From Acidobacterium sp. S8 (GTDB taxonomy: Bacteria > Acidobacteriota > Terriglobia > Terriglobales > Acidobacteriaceae), in NCBI RefSeq assembly GCF_009765985.1, contig NZ_LMUM01000037.1, positions 511,615-572,831 on the forward strand: a DNA stretch of 61,217 bases, read 5' to 3'. This document shows positions 17,927 through 26,143 of the stretch, piece by piece. Within the stretch, counting starts at the first letter, position 1. Each line of letters starts with the position of its first letter. The position numbers and the translations under genes were made by a program. Under the pieces are notes generated by a model, which was given only the letters and a program-made list of their open reading frames with translations, made no database searches and had not been told where the DNA came from.

Positions 17927-19141
17927 CCTTGCACCTCCTGTACTGCGTTTGAGGACAATCCTCGGGTCGCGGGGCCGGTTTCCTTCAGAAGAAACGTCAG
18001 AACGATTGCTCCGGCAACCTCGAGAAGCAGCGGTGCAAACGCTGTCTGATAATGTCCCTTTTCCATTAGCTCGGTACCGCCAGACACGTGCTGAAGAATC
18101 CATGCAAAGACCGAATCAAGCAGAGCGCTGAATGTAAAATTCAGAAAATTGATCACACCGGTCGCCGTGCCGCCAAACTGCGGAGGGTTAGCTTCCTTAA
18201 TCACGGCGTACGGCAGCATAGCTGCGCCCGATGCCAATCCTGCCGTGAGCCGATCATATAAAGAGGGAAAACTCCTGTATCGCCGAACAATATCCATGCC
18301 AAGCAGGCCAGAAGCAGGGCCGCGCCTGCCATGATCACCGGCTTTCGTCGCCCGAGGCGGTCGGAGATGAAACCGAGAAGCGGACAGCCGATGATCCACC
18401 CAAGGGCACCGCGGACGAGCGCATGACTGCTGACGCATAATCGAATCCGTGTGCCTCCTGGAGATAACGCACTCCCCAGACCATATCAAAGATCGTGGTC
18501 GGGATAAAAAGCAGTCCTGCAATCAAACCGCACAAGATCGACTGCGGATTGCTGAACCCAATGCGGAATGATCCGACCGTACTGCCCCACCAATTGTTGG
18601 GGTGCGCTTCGCGTTTCTGCTTCGGCAGGAGAAGGAGAGCGCATGTCTCGAGGCCGGCGATTCCCATGCCGACCCAGAAACGGTTCCACGCAAGGCCGCC
18701 GCCACCGATCATTGGTCCAACGACGAACTGCCCAGCCGATCTACCGGGCATTCCAAACATTTGAGTTGCGCCGACCAGAGTGGCGGCCTTCGAGGTCCGA
18801 AAATTCTTAGTGGCGATGTAAATTTCGCCCATAAAGGCAAAGACTCTGCCGGTTCCCTGAAGAACCCTGCCCACGCTCGCGACATCGCTGCGGCCAGTAG
18901 CAAACAACAATGCCCCTACGCCCACCATAGCTGCAGCAATCGGCAGAACTTTCCACGGTCCAAGTTGGTCCATCGCAGCGCCAGCGACCAGATTGAACGG
19001 GGAATACCCGTAATAGAACAGGCCCACGATTGAGGCCACGCCGAGCGCGGTCACCCCGAAGGTCTCCGACAACTGCGGCATCATGACAGAGGGAGCCGAG
19101 CAGAGTGCGTACTGGTAAAAGTAGTAGACCGCCGTCAACAC
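17923..19141 (-). pseudogene. MFS transporter (oxalate/formate antiporter-like), broken by two frameshifts
   Basis: Three frames together encode one MFS protein. The first part (GTG at 19141) reads VYYFYQYALCSAPSVMMPQL and five further membrane segments. Near 18420 the protein moves to a second frame, which carries GWIIGCPLLGFISDRLGRRKP (MFS motif A) and ends near 18250. A third frame then reads LASGAAMLPYAVIKEAN to the stop at 17923. An in-frame TGA also sits just before the GTG, preceded by a plausible continuation (KPQIGKSLGIAALA). The stop overlaps the start of the phosphate acyltransferase (ATGA), so the original unit was a transporter-pta-ackA operon, perhaps exporting acetate or exchanging carboxylates. 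Confidence 0.8.
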
Positions 19142-19400
19142 TCAGGCAAGGGCAGCTATACCGAGACTCTTCCCGATCTGCGGCTTGCTTTCTAATTGTG
19201 CAGCTCCCGCACCCGGTTCCCGAAGCGTTAATTACGTTGAGTGGGTCTCCCATTGCATGCTCCGCTCGAGTCACCCTTTCGCGCCCCTCAGTTGGCCTCT
19301 TACCAGAACCATCTGATTGGAGGAGTTATAGCGACACATGCGCAGCCAAGCCTCGGCGCCATCTACCGAGAACATCTCAAACGGCTATATAGCCTGGGAA

Positions 19401-19416
19401 CTGTCAGTTCTACTAG
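19401..19416 (-). promoter_or_regulatory. Palindromic operator site 2, CTGTCAGTTCTACTAG
   Basis: A copy of the recurrent 16-bp palindrome with one imperfect end (CTAG for ACAG). It lies some 190-260 bp upstream of the broken MFS-pta-ackA operon. No -10-like TAnnnT is found at 22-23 nt on the operon side; on the other side TGCATT starts at 23 nt. Its assignment to the operon is therefore tentative. Confidence 0.45.
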
Positions 19417-19590
19417 CAACTACGCATGAAGTGGTAATGTGCATTCTTCATCGGTCTATTCAGTCATAGATCCTTAGAGTGCTTTCAGAAGAGAGTGTTT
19501 TGGCATATGGACGCTCCAAGTCGGAAAGCTTTTTCTGGCCCGCATCGGCCAGGAATCGCCAATTATCCGCCGTATTCAGCTAAAGATACT

Positions 19591-19863
19591 TCAGGATCGA
19601 GCTCGGATGCGCAGCTTAACTGCGCGACACCAGCGGCACGCCGGGTAAAGTATGACAAGCATCGTGACCGAAATATCGTACGTGGCAGTCAGGCCGTCGA
19701 AGCCTCGCAAGCCAAAATATGTTGCCCGTACTTCGAACGCAGGACGATGGACGATGTAGAAGAACACCGCAATCTGCCCGAACACGTAAAACATGCCGTT
19801 CTCCCGGAGACCGATGCGCAGCTCGAGCCTTCTGAGCAACGCGAGACTCGCTGAGCATGTCAC
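19591..19863 (-). pseudogene. Heparan-alpha-glucosaminide N-acetyltransferase (DUF1624) family, C-terminal relic
   Basis: A minus-strand frame reads GMFYVFGQIAVFFYIVHRP and ends with VTMLVILYPACRWCRAVK. These are the two last membrane segments of DUF1624 acyltransferase-like proteins, which end in a YPLCRW-x-x-x-x-K motif. Only about 70 of the expected 370 or more residues remain and the frame has no believable start. I call it a decayed gene end. The opposite-strand frame 19495-19854 is its shadow. Confidence 0.5.
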
Positions 19864-19976
19864 TCACATGAGTTATTGCACGCTCCGTTCCTTAGCATAA
19901 GTGACTAACTCCGAGTCGGTAACATAGCTAGATATCAGTCCTTGCTCGAAGCCAGCGAAGTGCGGCGAGTTTATGT

Positions 19977-19992
19977 CTGGCAGAACTGACAG
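19977..19992 (+). promoter_or_regulatory. Palindromic operator site 3, CTGGCAGAACTGACAG
   Basis: A good copy of the recurrent palindrome (CTGGCA-N4-TGACAG) in the space before the DcaP-like porin gene, 247 bp from its start. The -10-like hexamer at 23 nt present at most other copies is not seen; a TAATCT begins 16 nt downstream. The regulated gene may be the porin or the decayed DUF1624 gene on the other strand. Confidence 0.45.
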
Positions 19993-20239
19993 TTTACGAG
20001 AGCTTTTCTAATCTGGCACCCTTTTCTGTGAAGCTGGCGGGCTTCGCTTAAGACAGAACCAGGCATTCGGCTTGAAGACATCTTCTACACTGCGGCAGCG
20101 GTGACGCTTGTGTGCGTGATGTCGCTACACGCTCTTAGGACTTCCCAACTGTGCTCACCGTTCATCTGCGGGAGAGCACCACTAGCTGACGTGAGTCCGG
20201 TTAGCGATGTGGAGTGAAGTTCCGGGGGCAGGAGCTTTT

Positions 20240-21121
20240 ATGAGGTCGAGTCTTCGGATCACCTTGAGACGAATCCGCACTGCCGTGCTGTCGCTGTTCG
20301 TCGTTTCCGCCATCTGGATTCAGCCGGCGAGAGCGCAATCCCAGGACAGCAGGCAGCAAGACATACAGCAACTGAAAGATAAGCTTGAGCAGCTGGACAG
20401 GATGATGAAGGAGGCCAGGGCAGAGCTCAACGCCCTGGAAGGAGAGGAACACGGCCCACCGAGTGCTCAGGCTGCGGCACAAGGGCCAGCCGGAGCAGAG
20501 ACGTCTGCAAAGCCGGCACCCAGGATCGCCGTTCCGTCGGAGGCAGTCATTGCTGCTCCCCAGGCCTCAGCCGTGCCGATGGAAGGTGAAATAACAGAGT
20601 CGAAGGACAGTGTGAATTTCTATGGATTCGCCATGCTCGACTCCGGATATGACTTCGGGCAGGTGAATCCGAACTGGTACGACGTACTCCGTCCCACCCA
20701 GTTGCCGTCCTACCCCAACGAATTTGCGCCGAGTGGAAACGTCTACGCTAGCGTCCGCCAGAGTCGTTTCGGGGTGAAGACGTCCACACCTACACGGTTC
20801 GGCGACCTGAACACAATATTCGAATTCGAACTATTTGGGACTGGAGTTGACGCAGGCCAGACAGCCTTCCACCCGAGGCACGCTTATGGCGAGATGGGCC
20901 AGTTCGGAGTCGGGCAAACCTGGAGCCCGTTCATGGACATTGGCGTCTTTCCGAACACGATTGAGTACTGGGGACCTAGCGGGATGGTCTCTTTCCGCAA
21001 TGTACAGGTGCGCTGGATGCCGATCCGAAGTGAGAAAGGCAGCGTCACAATTGCATTGGAGAGACCCGGTGCCAGCGGTGATCAGGGCATTTATGCCGAC
21101 CGCATCGAGTTATTGAAATAG
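20240..21121 (+). CDS. DcaP-like outer-membrane porin, C-terminally truncated
   Basis: The ATG at 20240 (MRSSLRITLRR) has CAGGAGC before it and is followed by a signal peptide ending near PARAQS; a start 33 bp upstream is less likely. After the signal come a coiled-coil (QQLKDKLEQLDRMMKEARAEL), a Pro/Ala linker, and the barrel part with VNFYGFAMLDSGYDFG, ASVRQSRFGVKTSTPT, FEFELFGTG and GQTWSPFMD. This order is that of DcaP-type trimeric porins, which have about 420 residues. Here translation stops after 293 residues at GIYADRIELLK, so the second half of the barrel is missing. The gene is probably inactive. Confidence 0.7.
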   Translation: MRSSLRITLRRIRTAVLSLFVVSAIWIQPARAQSQDSRQQDIQQLKDKLEQLDRMMKEARAELNALEGEEHGPPSAQAAAQGPAGAETSAKPAPRIAVPSEAVIAAPQASAVPMEGEITESKDSVNFYGFAMLDSGYDFGQVNPNWYDVLRPTQLPSYPNEFAPSGNVYASVRQSRFGVKTSTPTRFGDLNTIFEFELFGTGVDAGQTAFHPRHAYGEMGQFGVGQTWSPFMDIGVFPNTIEYWGPSGMVSFRNVQVRWMPIRSEKGSVTIALERPGASGDQGIYADRIELLK

Positions 21122-21387
21122 ACGTTCCCGAGTTCCTCTGAGGTTGTAAGCAAGCGATGGTAGCTTATCTTTCTCAAGTGAAGGCTCTGCTGATGCGTCA
21201 CCCACGAACCACAATTAGCTGGGCTCATATGGAAATGCGTCGCGTCGTTTTGTGACCGCGCCAGACAACAGGTGCGCGCGTCTGGGAGCCGCAGCATGTG
21301 AAGTAATACGCTGGCGAAATTCAGGAAACCAGGGGCCATATGGGCAGAGTTTAGCTTGCGGAACGTTCAGAAAAGGAGAACAAATTC

Positions 21388-22167
21388 ATGAAACGCAACA
21401 TTGGATACACAATCGCGTTGCTCGCGCTCGCAACGGGCCTTTCCGTCCCGTTGCCGGCTCAGCAACCCAGTGCCGAGACATCAGACCTGATCGATTCCTC
21501 GGCGATGGATGCCTTAAACCAGATGGGCACCTATCTTCGCTCTCTCAAGGATTTCCAGGTTAAAGCTAACGCCACGTCGGAGGATGTTCTGGAGGACGGA
21601 GAGAAATTAATGTTCGCTCGCACAACGGACATGCTTGCCGTTCGGCCCAATAAGCTTCGCATCGATATCCAGGGAGACCAGATGTCGGGTCTGCTCCTGT
21701 ATGACGGGAAGACATTCACGCTCTTCGCCCGTGGTGCGGGTTACTACGCATCTGGGAACGCACCCCCAACCATCGCTGAACTGATCGAGATTACGCGCGA
21801 AAAGTACGGCATAGAGCTTCCCCTCGTGGATCTCTTCCTGTGGGGCAGCCCGCAGGCCTCCGCTAACAAGATCACCGAAGCTACTGATTTTGGCCCTGGC
21901 GATGTTGAAGGAACCACCTGCGAGCGTTACGCGTTCCGGCAGCCCGGCCTCGACTGGCAGGTCTGGATCCAGGCAGGTGATCATCCTCTGCCTAGAAAAC
22001 TGGTTTTGACCACCACCACTGACGAGGCACGTCCGCAGCACGTTTCGATACTGACCTGGAATCTCGCGCCGTCCTACAACGATGCGGCCTTCGTCTTCGA
22101 TCCTCCGGCGGATGCCCACAAAATTGTTTTTGCCGAACAGAATGCGGCCGCAACAGGCAACAACTAG
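21388..22167 (+). CDS. DUF2092 periplasmic protein
   Basis: A 259-residue secreted protein with a signal peptide (MKRNIGYTIALLALATGLSVPLPAQ) and the DUF2092 pattern: a conserved N-terminal MGTYLRSLKDFQVKA, VRPNKLRIDI, LLYDGKTFTLF and LTWNLAPSYNDAAFVFDPP at the end. The fold is thought to be related to LolA/LolB lipoprotein carriers; its role is unknown. AAAAGGAGAAC precedes the ATG. It is followed after 9 bp by an asparagine-rich secreted protein gene and the pair is probably cotranscribed. Confidence 0.82.
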   Translation: MKRNIGYTIALLALATGLSVPLPAQQPSAETSDLIDSSAMDALNQMGTYLRSLKDFQVKANATSEDVLEDGEKLMFARTTDMLAVRPNKLRIDIQGDQMSGLLLYDGKTFTLFARGAGYYASGNAPPTIAELIEITREKYGIELPLVDLFLWGSPQASANKITEATDFGPGDVEGTTCERYAFRQPGLDWQVWIQAGDHPLPRKLVLTTTTDEARPQHVSILTWNLAPSYNDAAFVFDPPADAHKIVFAEQNAAATGNN

Positions 22168-22176
22168 GAGCTACAC

Positions 22177-22767
22177 ATGAAACTCAATATTAGAATTATT
22201 CCATCTTTCTCGATCGCGCTCCTTTTGGCACTTCCATCCGTTGCCCAACGCGCTAGCGGCGGTGGTGGCAACAGAGGTGGTGGCAACAGAAACAATGGAG
22301 CTGTCCGTTCGACTTCCAACAGCAGCGTCAACCAGCCGAGTTCCTCAAGAAATGCTGCCTCGAATCGCAACACCACCAACAACGCCAATGCCAACCGCAA
22401 TGGCAACGTCAACCAGAATGCGAACGTAAACCGTAACGCCAACGTCAACCAGAACACGAACGTAAACCGCAATGTCAACGTCAACCAGGACATCAACGTA
22501 AACCGCAACGTTAATGTCAACGGTGGGTACAACGGCGGATACTACGGGGGTGGCGGTTGCTGCTATCACCCCGTTGCGGCTGCGGCTGCGGTTACAGCGG
22601 CAGTTGCGGTCACTGCCGCTGCGATCGGATCGATGGTAAATACGCTTCCGCCCAACTGCCAACCCGTCGCCGCCAACGGTGTCACATACCAGCAATGCGG
22701 CGGAACCTACTATCAGCCGCAGTTTTCCGGTGGGAACACGACCTATGTAGTGGTCAACCAGCCATAG
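22177..22767 (+). CDS. Secreted asparagine-repeat protein with DUF6515-like C terminus
   Basis: A 196-residue protein with a signal peptide (ends SVAQ), a Gly/Asn-rich stretch, then a repeat of the type NVNQNANVNRNA at residues about 71-115, an alanine-rich hydrophobic helix (AAAAAVTAAVAVTAAAIGSM), and a C-terminal domain PPNCQPVAANGVTYQQCGGTYYQPQF ending in TYVVVNQP. The C-terminal Cys/Tyr pattern resembles DUF6515 domains. The regular two-residue N-x alternation suggests a beta-helical or amyloid-like surface filament, which is inference. It lies 9 bp behind the DUF2092 gene. Confidence 0.72.
   Translation: MKLNIRIIPSFSIALLLALPSVAQRASGGGGNRGGGNRNNGAVRSTSNSSVNQPSSSRNAASNRNTTNNANANRNGNVNQNANVNRNANVNQNTNVNRNVNVNQDINVNRNVNVNGGYNGGYYGGGGCCYHPVAAAAAVTAAVAVTAAAIGSMVNTLPPNCQPVAANGVTYQQCGGTYYQPQFSGGNTTYVVVNQP
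22387..22521 (+). repeat. In-frame tandem repeat coding for NVNQNANVNRNA-type units
   Basis: DNA units of about 36 bp alternate AACGTCAACCAGAA and AACGTAAACCGCAA blocks about four times. The repeat stays in frame and degenerates mainly at third positions, so the peptide repeat is under selection or has recently expanded. Confidence 0.7.
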
Positions 22768-22807
22768 GTTGTGGCGGATAGCAACGAACGTGCGGGGCCC
22801 CAACGCG

Positions 22808-22835
22808 CCGCCTGCGAGAATCGGCCCGCAGGCGG
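22808..22835 (+). terminator. Hairpin after the asparagine-repeat gene
   Basis: An 8-bp perfect stem (CCGCCTGC/GCAGGCGG) with a 12-nt loop lies 40 bp after the stop of the repeat protein. There is no T tract, so termination would have to be factor-assisted. Confidence 0.35.
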
Positions 22836-22954
22836 TGAGCGAGAAATTGCGGGAGGTCGTCTTTGCTTTATGCGGATAAATCAGGTTCAAAGGGACAGTC
22901 GTGTTGGCGCCGAAACAGAAGAATCCTCACGGGCCAAGTGGAAGGAAACATCAA

Positions 22955-24036
22955 ATGATCCATAACCGCAGAATAATATTGTTATTTCTCCTGCTCGTCG
23001 CCCTTGAAAGTTCTTTCCTGCCCTCTGCCGAAGCAGATCAAGCGAAAAAGCTTCCTAATATCGTCATCTTAGCCACCGGCGGGACCATTGCCGGAGCGGC
23101 GGCCACAGGGACCCAGGCAGCCTATACCTCTGGTGCGGTGACCATCGACGCGATGCTTGCGGCGGTTCCTGGAATCCGGGATCTCGTCAATATCAAGGGC
23201 GAGCAGATCTCAAATGTCGGATCACAGGATATGACGATTGATATCATGCTCACCCGCGCCAAGCGTATCAATGTCCTGCTAGCACAAAACGATATCGATG
23301 GCGTGGTCGTTACGCATGGTACCGACACCATGGAAGAGACCGCCTTCTTCCTGAACCTGGTAGTGAAGAGTCAAAAACCCATAGTGCTGGTGGGGTCGAT
23401 GCGGCCATCGACGGCAGTCAGCGCGGATGGACCTCTGAGCTTGTTTGATGCGATCGCAGTTGCGGCTGATCCAAGCGCTGCAGGACGCGGTGTACTCGTA
23501 GTGATGAATGACTGGATCCACGGCGCACACTCGCTTACCAAGACGAGCACAACCGCTGTCCAGACTTTCATGTCTCCGCTACGCGGCATCGTAGGTGTCT
23601 CCACTTACGGCAAGAATGACTTCTATAACACGCCGCAATGGAAGCACACTGCGGAAAGCGAGTTTGACATATCCAACATTACCAAGTTGCCCCGTGTTGA
23701 TATTCTTTACGCCTATGCAGACATGTCTGCCGATCTGATTGACGCCTCTGTTGCCAACGGCGCGAGGGCATTGTTATCGCCGGAGTCGGAAACGGAAATA
23801 TGAACAAAGTAACATTGGAAGCTGCAGGGAGGACTGCTAAGCAGGGAGTCGTCGTCGTCCGAAGCAGCCGCGTACCGACGGGAAGCGTCGGACGGAACGT
23901 TGAAGTGAACGATGATGACATGAGCTTCGTGGCATCTGATGAACTTAACCCACAGAAGGCCAGGATCCTGCTCATGCTGGCGCTCCTCAAACCTCGCTCT
24001 ACTGCGGAAATCCAGAACCTCTGCTACACCTACTAA
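22955..24036 (+). pseudogene. Type II L-asparaginase, frameshifted
   Basis: The start at 22955 (MIHNRRIILLFLL) follows GGAAGGA and begins a signal peptide ending near AEADQ. The protein shows both catalytic threonine motifs, LATGGTIAGAA and VVTHGTDTMEET, plus VGSMRPSTA and DGPLSLFDA, so it is a periplasmic type II asparaginase. Near 23760-23766 (AACGGCGCGAGGGCATTG) the frame is lost: the expected EGIVIAGVGNGN continues in the +1 frame as MNKVTLEAA to the stop at 24036. The joined product would have about 360 residues, the normal length. Either a one-base deletion inactivated the gene recently or it is a sequence error; all motifs are otherwise intact. Confidence 0.85.
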
Positions 24037-24157
24037 GCATCGGGCGCGATCAAGTTATTTGTTGTAACTTTGAAGTGCGCTACCCGGCAAGAGCAAGGAT
24101 CAACGGACTAGCGGGATTCCCCTCGTCGCCCATCAGGCGACTCTCGAGAGGTCCACC

Positions 24158-25219
24158 ATGAAATGCCAAAGATTAATTCTTTGTTTTGCTTTTCATCTTA
24201 TCCTTCCCACCGCCCTGTTCGCACATGACCAAACAGACCGCCTGGTCATGAAGAATGGCGACTCTATGACGTGTGAAATCAAGGGTCTCGACTCCGGCGT
24301 GCTATACGTCAGCTTTGATTACATCGACGGGACATCATCTGTTGACTGGACGAAAGTAGCCCGGCTGGAAAGTACCCAGTTGTTTGTTGTGAAAACAGAA
24401 GATGGCTCGGTGTACACGGGCGCTCTGCGTACGGCAGAGACGGGAGGCGGCAGACCGGAGCAGATCCAAGTCCTGGAGGCTCCCGAGCAAGTGCACACGA
24501 TGGAGCGATCACAGGTTGTTCATATGGTGGCTACGTCTGAAAAGGTCTGGGAGCGATTTAACGGCGAGGTAAGCTTTGGGACGATCTATTCCAAGGGCAA
24601 CGAATCAACGCAATACAACCTGGGCGCGGACACCGTGTACGTGCGGGAGCGCTGGAATGCTGCTGCCAACTATGACTCTACTCTTTCTAAGAGCACCGGC
24701 ACCACGGCTTCCACACGAAACTCGCTCACCTTCTCTGCCCTCCACTTGATGTCCCAGAGAAATTGGTTTTATCAGGGCATTGGCGGTCTGCTCCAAAGTT
24801 CGGAACAAGGCATTTCGTTGCAGACTTTGCTCGGCGGCGGCGTGGGACGCTATTTGAAGAATACGAACCGGGCGAGTGTCCAGTTGCTTGGGGGCGGAGC
24901 CTGGCAGGCCACAACTTATCAAAACTCCAGCGTGCCCATTCATCACCAGAACACTGCGGCAGCCTTGATTTATTTGAATGCCAGCTTCTTCAAGTTCAGC
25001 AAAACTAACTTTGATGCAACCGCTTCGTTTTTACCTGCGCTCTCTGAGCCAGGTCGCATTCGTATTGATACGAATGGGACCTATTACATCAAGATCATCA
25101 GTAACCTGAAATGGAATATCTCTTTTTATGGAAACTGGGATAACCAGCCGCCGCCAGGTTTTTCTGGCAGTGATTACGGAACCAGCTCCGGGCTCAGCTG
25201 GACCTACGGCCTGAAATGA
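24158..25219 (+). CDS. DUF481 (YdiY-like) outer-membrane protein
   Basis: The 353-residue protein has a signal peptide (ends LFAHD), an SH3-like N-terminal region (DRLVMKNGDSMTCEIKGLDSGVLYVSFDYIDG, VDWTKVARLES), and a C-terminal beta-barrel of the DUF481 family with EVSFGTIYSKGNESTQYN and closing strands GTSSGLSWTYGLK. Such proteins are salt- or acid-inducible barrels of unknown function. GAGAGG precedes the ATG. It converges with the SemiSWEET-like gene, whose end lies only 18 bp away. Confidence 0.8.
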   Translation: MKCQRLILCFAFHLILPTALFAHDQTDRLVMKNGDSMTCEIKGLDSGVLYVSFDYIDGTSSVDWTKVARLESTQLFVVKTEDGSVYTGALRTAETGGGRPEQIQVLEAPEQVHTMERSQVVHMVATSEKVWERFNGEVSFGTIYSKGNESTQYNLGADTVYVRERWNAAANYDSTLSKSTGTTASTRNSLTFSALHLMSQRNWFYQGIGGLLQSSEQGISLQTLLGGGVGRYLKNTNRASVQLLGGGAWQATTYQNSSVPIHHQNTAAALIYLNASFFKFSKTNFDATASFLPALSEPGRIRIDTNGTYYIKIISNLKWNISFYGNWDNQPPPGFSGSDYGTSSGLSWTYGLK

Positions 25220-25237
25220 AGTGTGCATGGGTGCTCG

Positions 25238-25642
25238 TCAACTCCCGACACGACTCGCTGCGAGCAATTTTTCTTTGCGGGAGAAATAAACGTAGGCGCC
25301 GACGCTGAGAAAATTAATCAACACGCCAATCACGTTCCACACGACCACAGGTCGCGAAATAATCAATAAGCCGTAGTAAACCCAAAGAATTTGAAACGTA
25401 CCTATGATTGCCGCCATCCTGGGGTTCATCCCAGCGCTGGAGCGGCGCCTAAGCATCGCGATCAGATCGGGCAACGCGGCGAAAGTTGTTCCCATTCCTG
25501 CCAGGAAGCCGAAGAGCTCTGACCGGAGAAATCTTGGAATGAACAAGCTATGCACGTCGTGCGGAACCGGACCCTGACAGCCATAAAGCGTGAAGAGAAA
25601 CACACAAGGAATAATGAGCGTCACTGAATTGAATCGGGACAT
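25238..25642 (-). CDS. SemiSWEET/PQ-loop family membrane protein
   Basis: The start at 25642 (MSRFNSVTLII) has GGAGG directly upstream, unlike the ATG 102 bp earlier. The 134-residue product has an N-terminal hydrophobic leader with a lipobox-like LYGC, then the three-helix unit of bacterial SemiSWEETs: FGFLAGMGTTFAALPDLIAMLRRRSSAGM, IGTFQILWVYYGLLI and VVVWNVIGVLINFLSV. The PQ motif is PD here and the WN pair is present. SemiSWEETs are sugar uniporters working as dimers. The extended N terminus is unusual. The promoter is predicted to contain operator site 4, 102 bp upstream. Confidence 0.68.
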   Translation of the reverse strand: MSRFNSVTLIIPCVFLFTLYGCQGPVPHDVHSLFIPRFLRSELFGFLAGMGTTFAALPDLIAMLRRRSSAGMNPRMAAIIGTFQILWVYYGLLIISRPVVVWNVIGVLINFLSVGAYVYFSRKEKLLAASRVGS

Positions 25643-25744
25643 TTGTGCCTCCGCGCGCAAGTTTGTGTTGGGCGGGTTAACAAGTAACATCAGGAGGATC
25701 GTTATCTCTATCCCGTATCGTAAACAGCTAAGTACAATTGCCAA

Positions 25745-25760
25745 CTGTCAGTTGAAACAG
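25745..25760 (-). promoter_or_regulatory. Palindromic operator site 4, CTGTCAGTTGAAACAG
   Basis: Copy of the recurrent palindrome. Reading towards the SemiSWEET-like gene, TACGAT (25717-25722) starts 22 nt after the palindrome, matching the geometry at the other sites. The gene start is 102 bp away. Confidence 0.68.
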
Positions 25761-25826
25761 GCCCCTCCTGTTTGTAAGCCGGTACTCGCCGGGCCCGTAG
25801 CTAAACTGCTGTGTCCAATCTGAAGT

Positions 25827-25842
25827 CTGTCAATTTCAACAG
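25827..25842 (+). promoter_or_regulatory. Palindromic operator site 5, CTGTCAATTTCAACAG
   Basis: Copy of the recurrent palindrome. Reading rightwards, TAGAAT (25866-25871) starts exactly 23 nt downstream. The next gene on that strand is the DUF3300 gene at 26144, so a leader of about 270 nt is predicted. Confidence 0.68.
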
Positions 25843-26143
25843 GTGCGCCGCGAAACGGTGCGACCTAGAATCGCGAGACATGATCGAGTAGGGAGGGCTG
25901 AGGAGCGGCCGGTGATACGCGGTGACTGCTTGCGGATGCTTCGAGTTGACCTGTCGGGATATCGCGAAACCCCGTGTTCATATGGTCCTTGGCGCATCTT
26001 TTCTGATTCGTCACTGAATCACGACGCCTTTCGGGCAGACTGCAGTATGCGATCCCCTCATAGGTATGTCGAAACGACTCTGCGGTGAATTACCGGCACG
26101 ATATGAAGGCGTGCCTCATCCGGAACGGGGAGGGAAGGTGGCC

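Larger units (their letters stand above)
25643..26143. other. Divergent promoter region with two palindromic operators
   Basis: This 500-bp region lies between the SemiSWEET-like gene (minus) and the DUF3300 gene (plus). It contains two copies of the recurrent palindrome, one for each direction, each with its -10-like hexamer. No gene is supported in it. Confidence 0.6.

Noticed and set aside
19495-19854. 119-codon plus-strand frame
   Set aside because: It is the shadow of the DUF1624 relic on the other strand; composition is not protein-like and there is no ribosome site.
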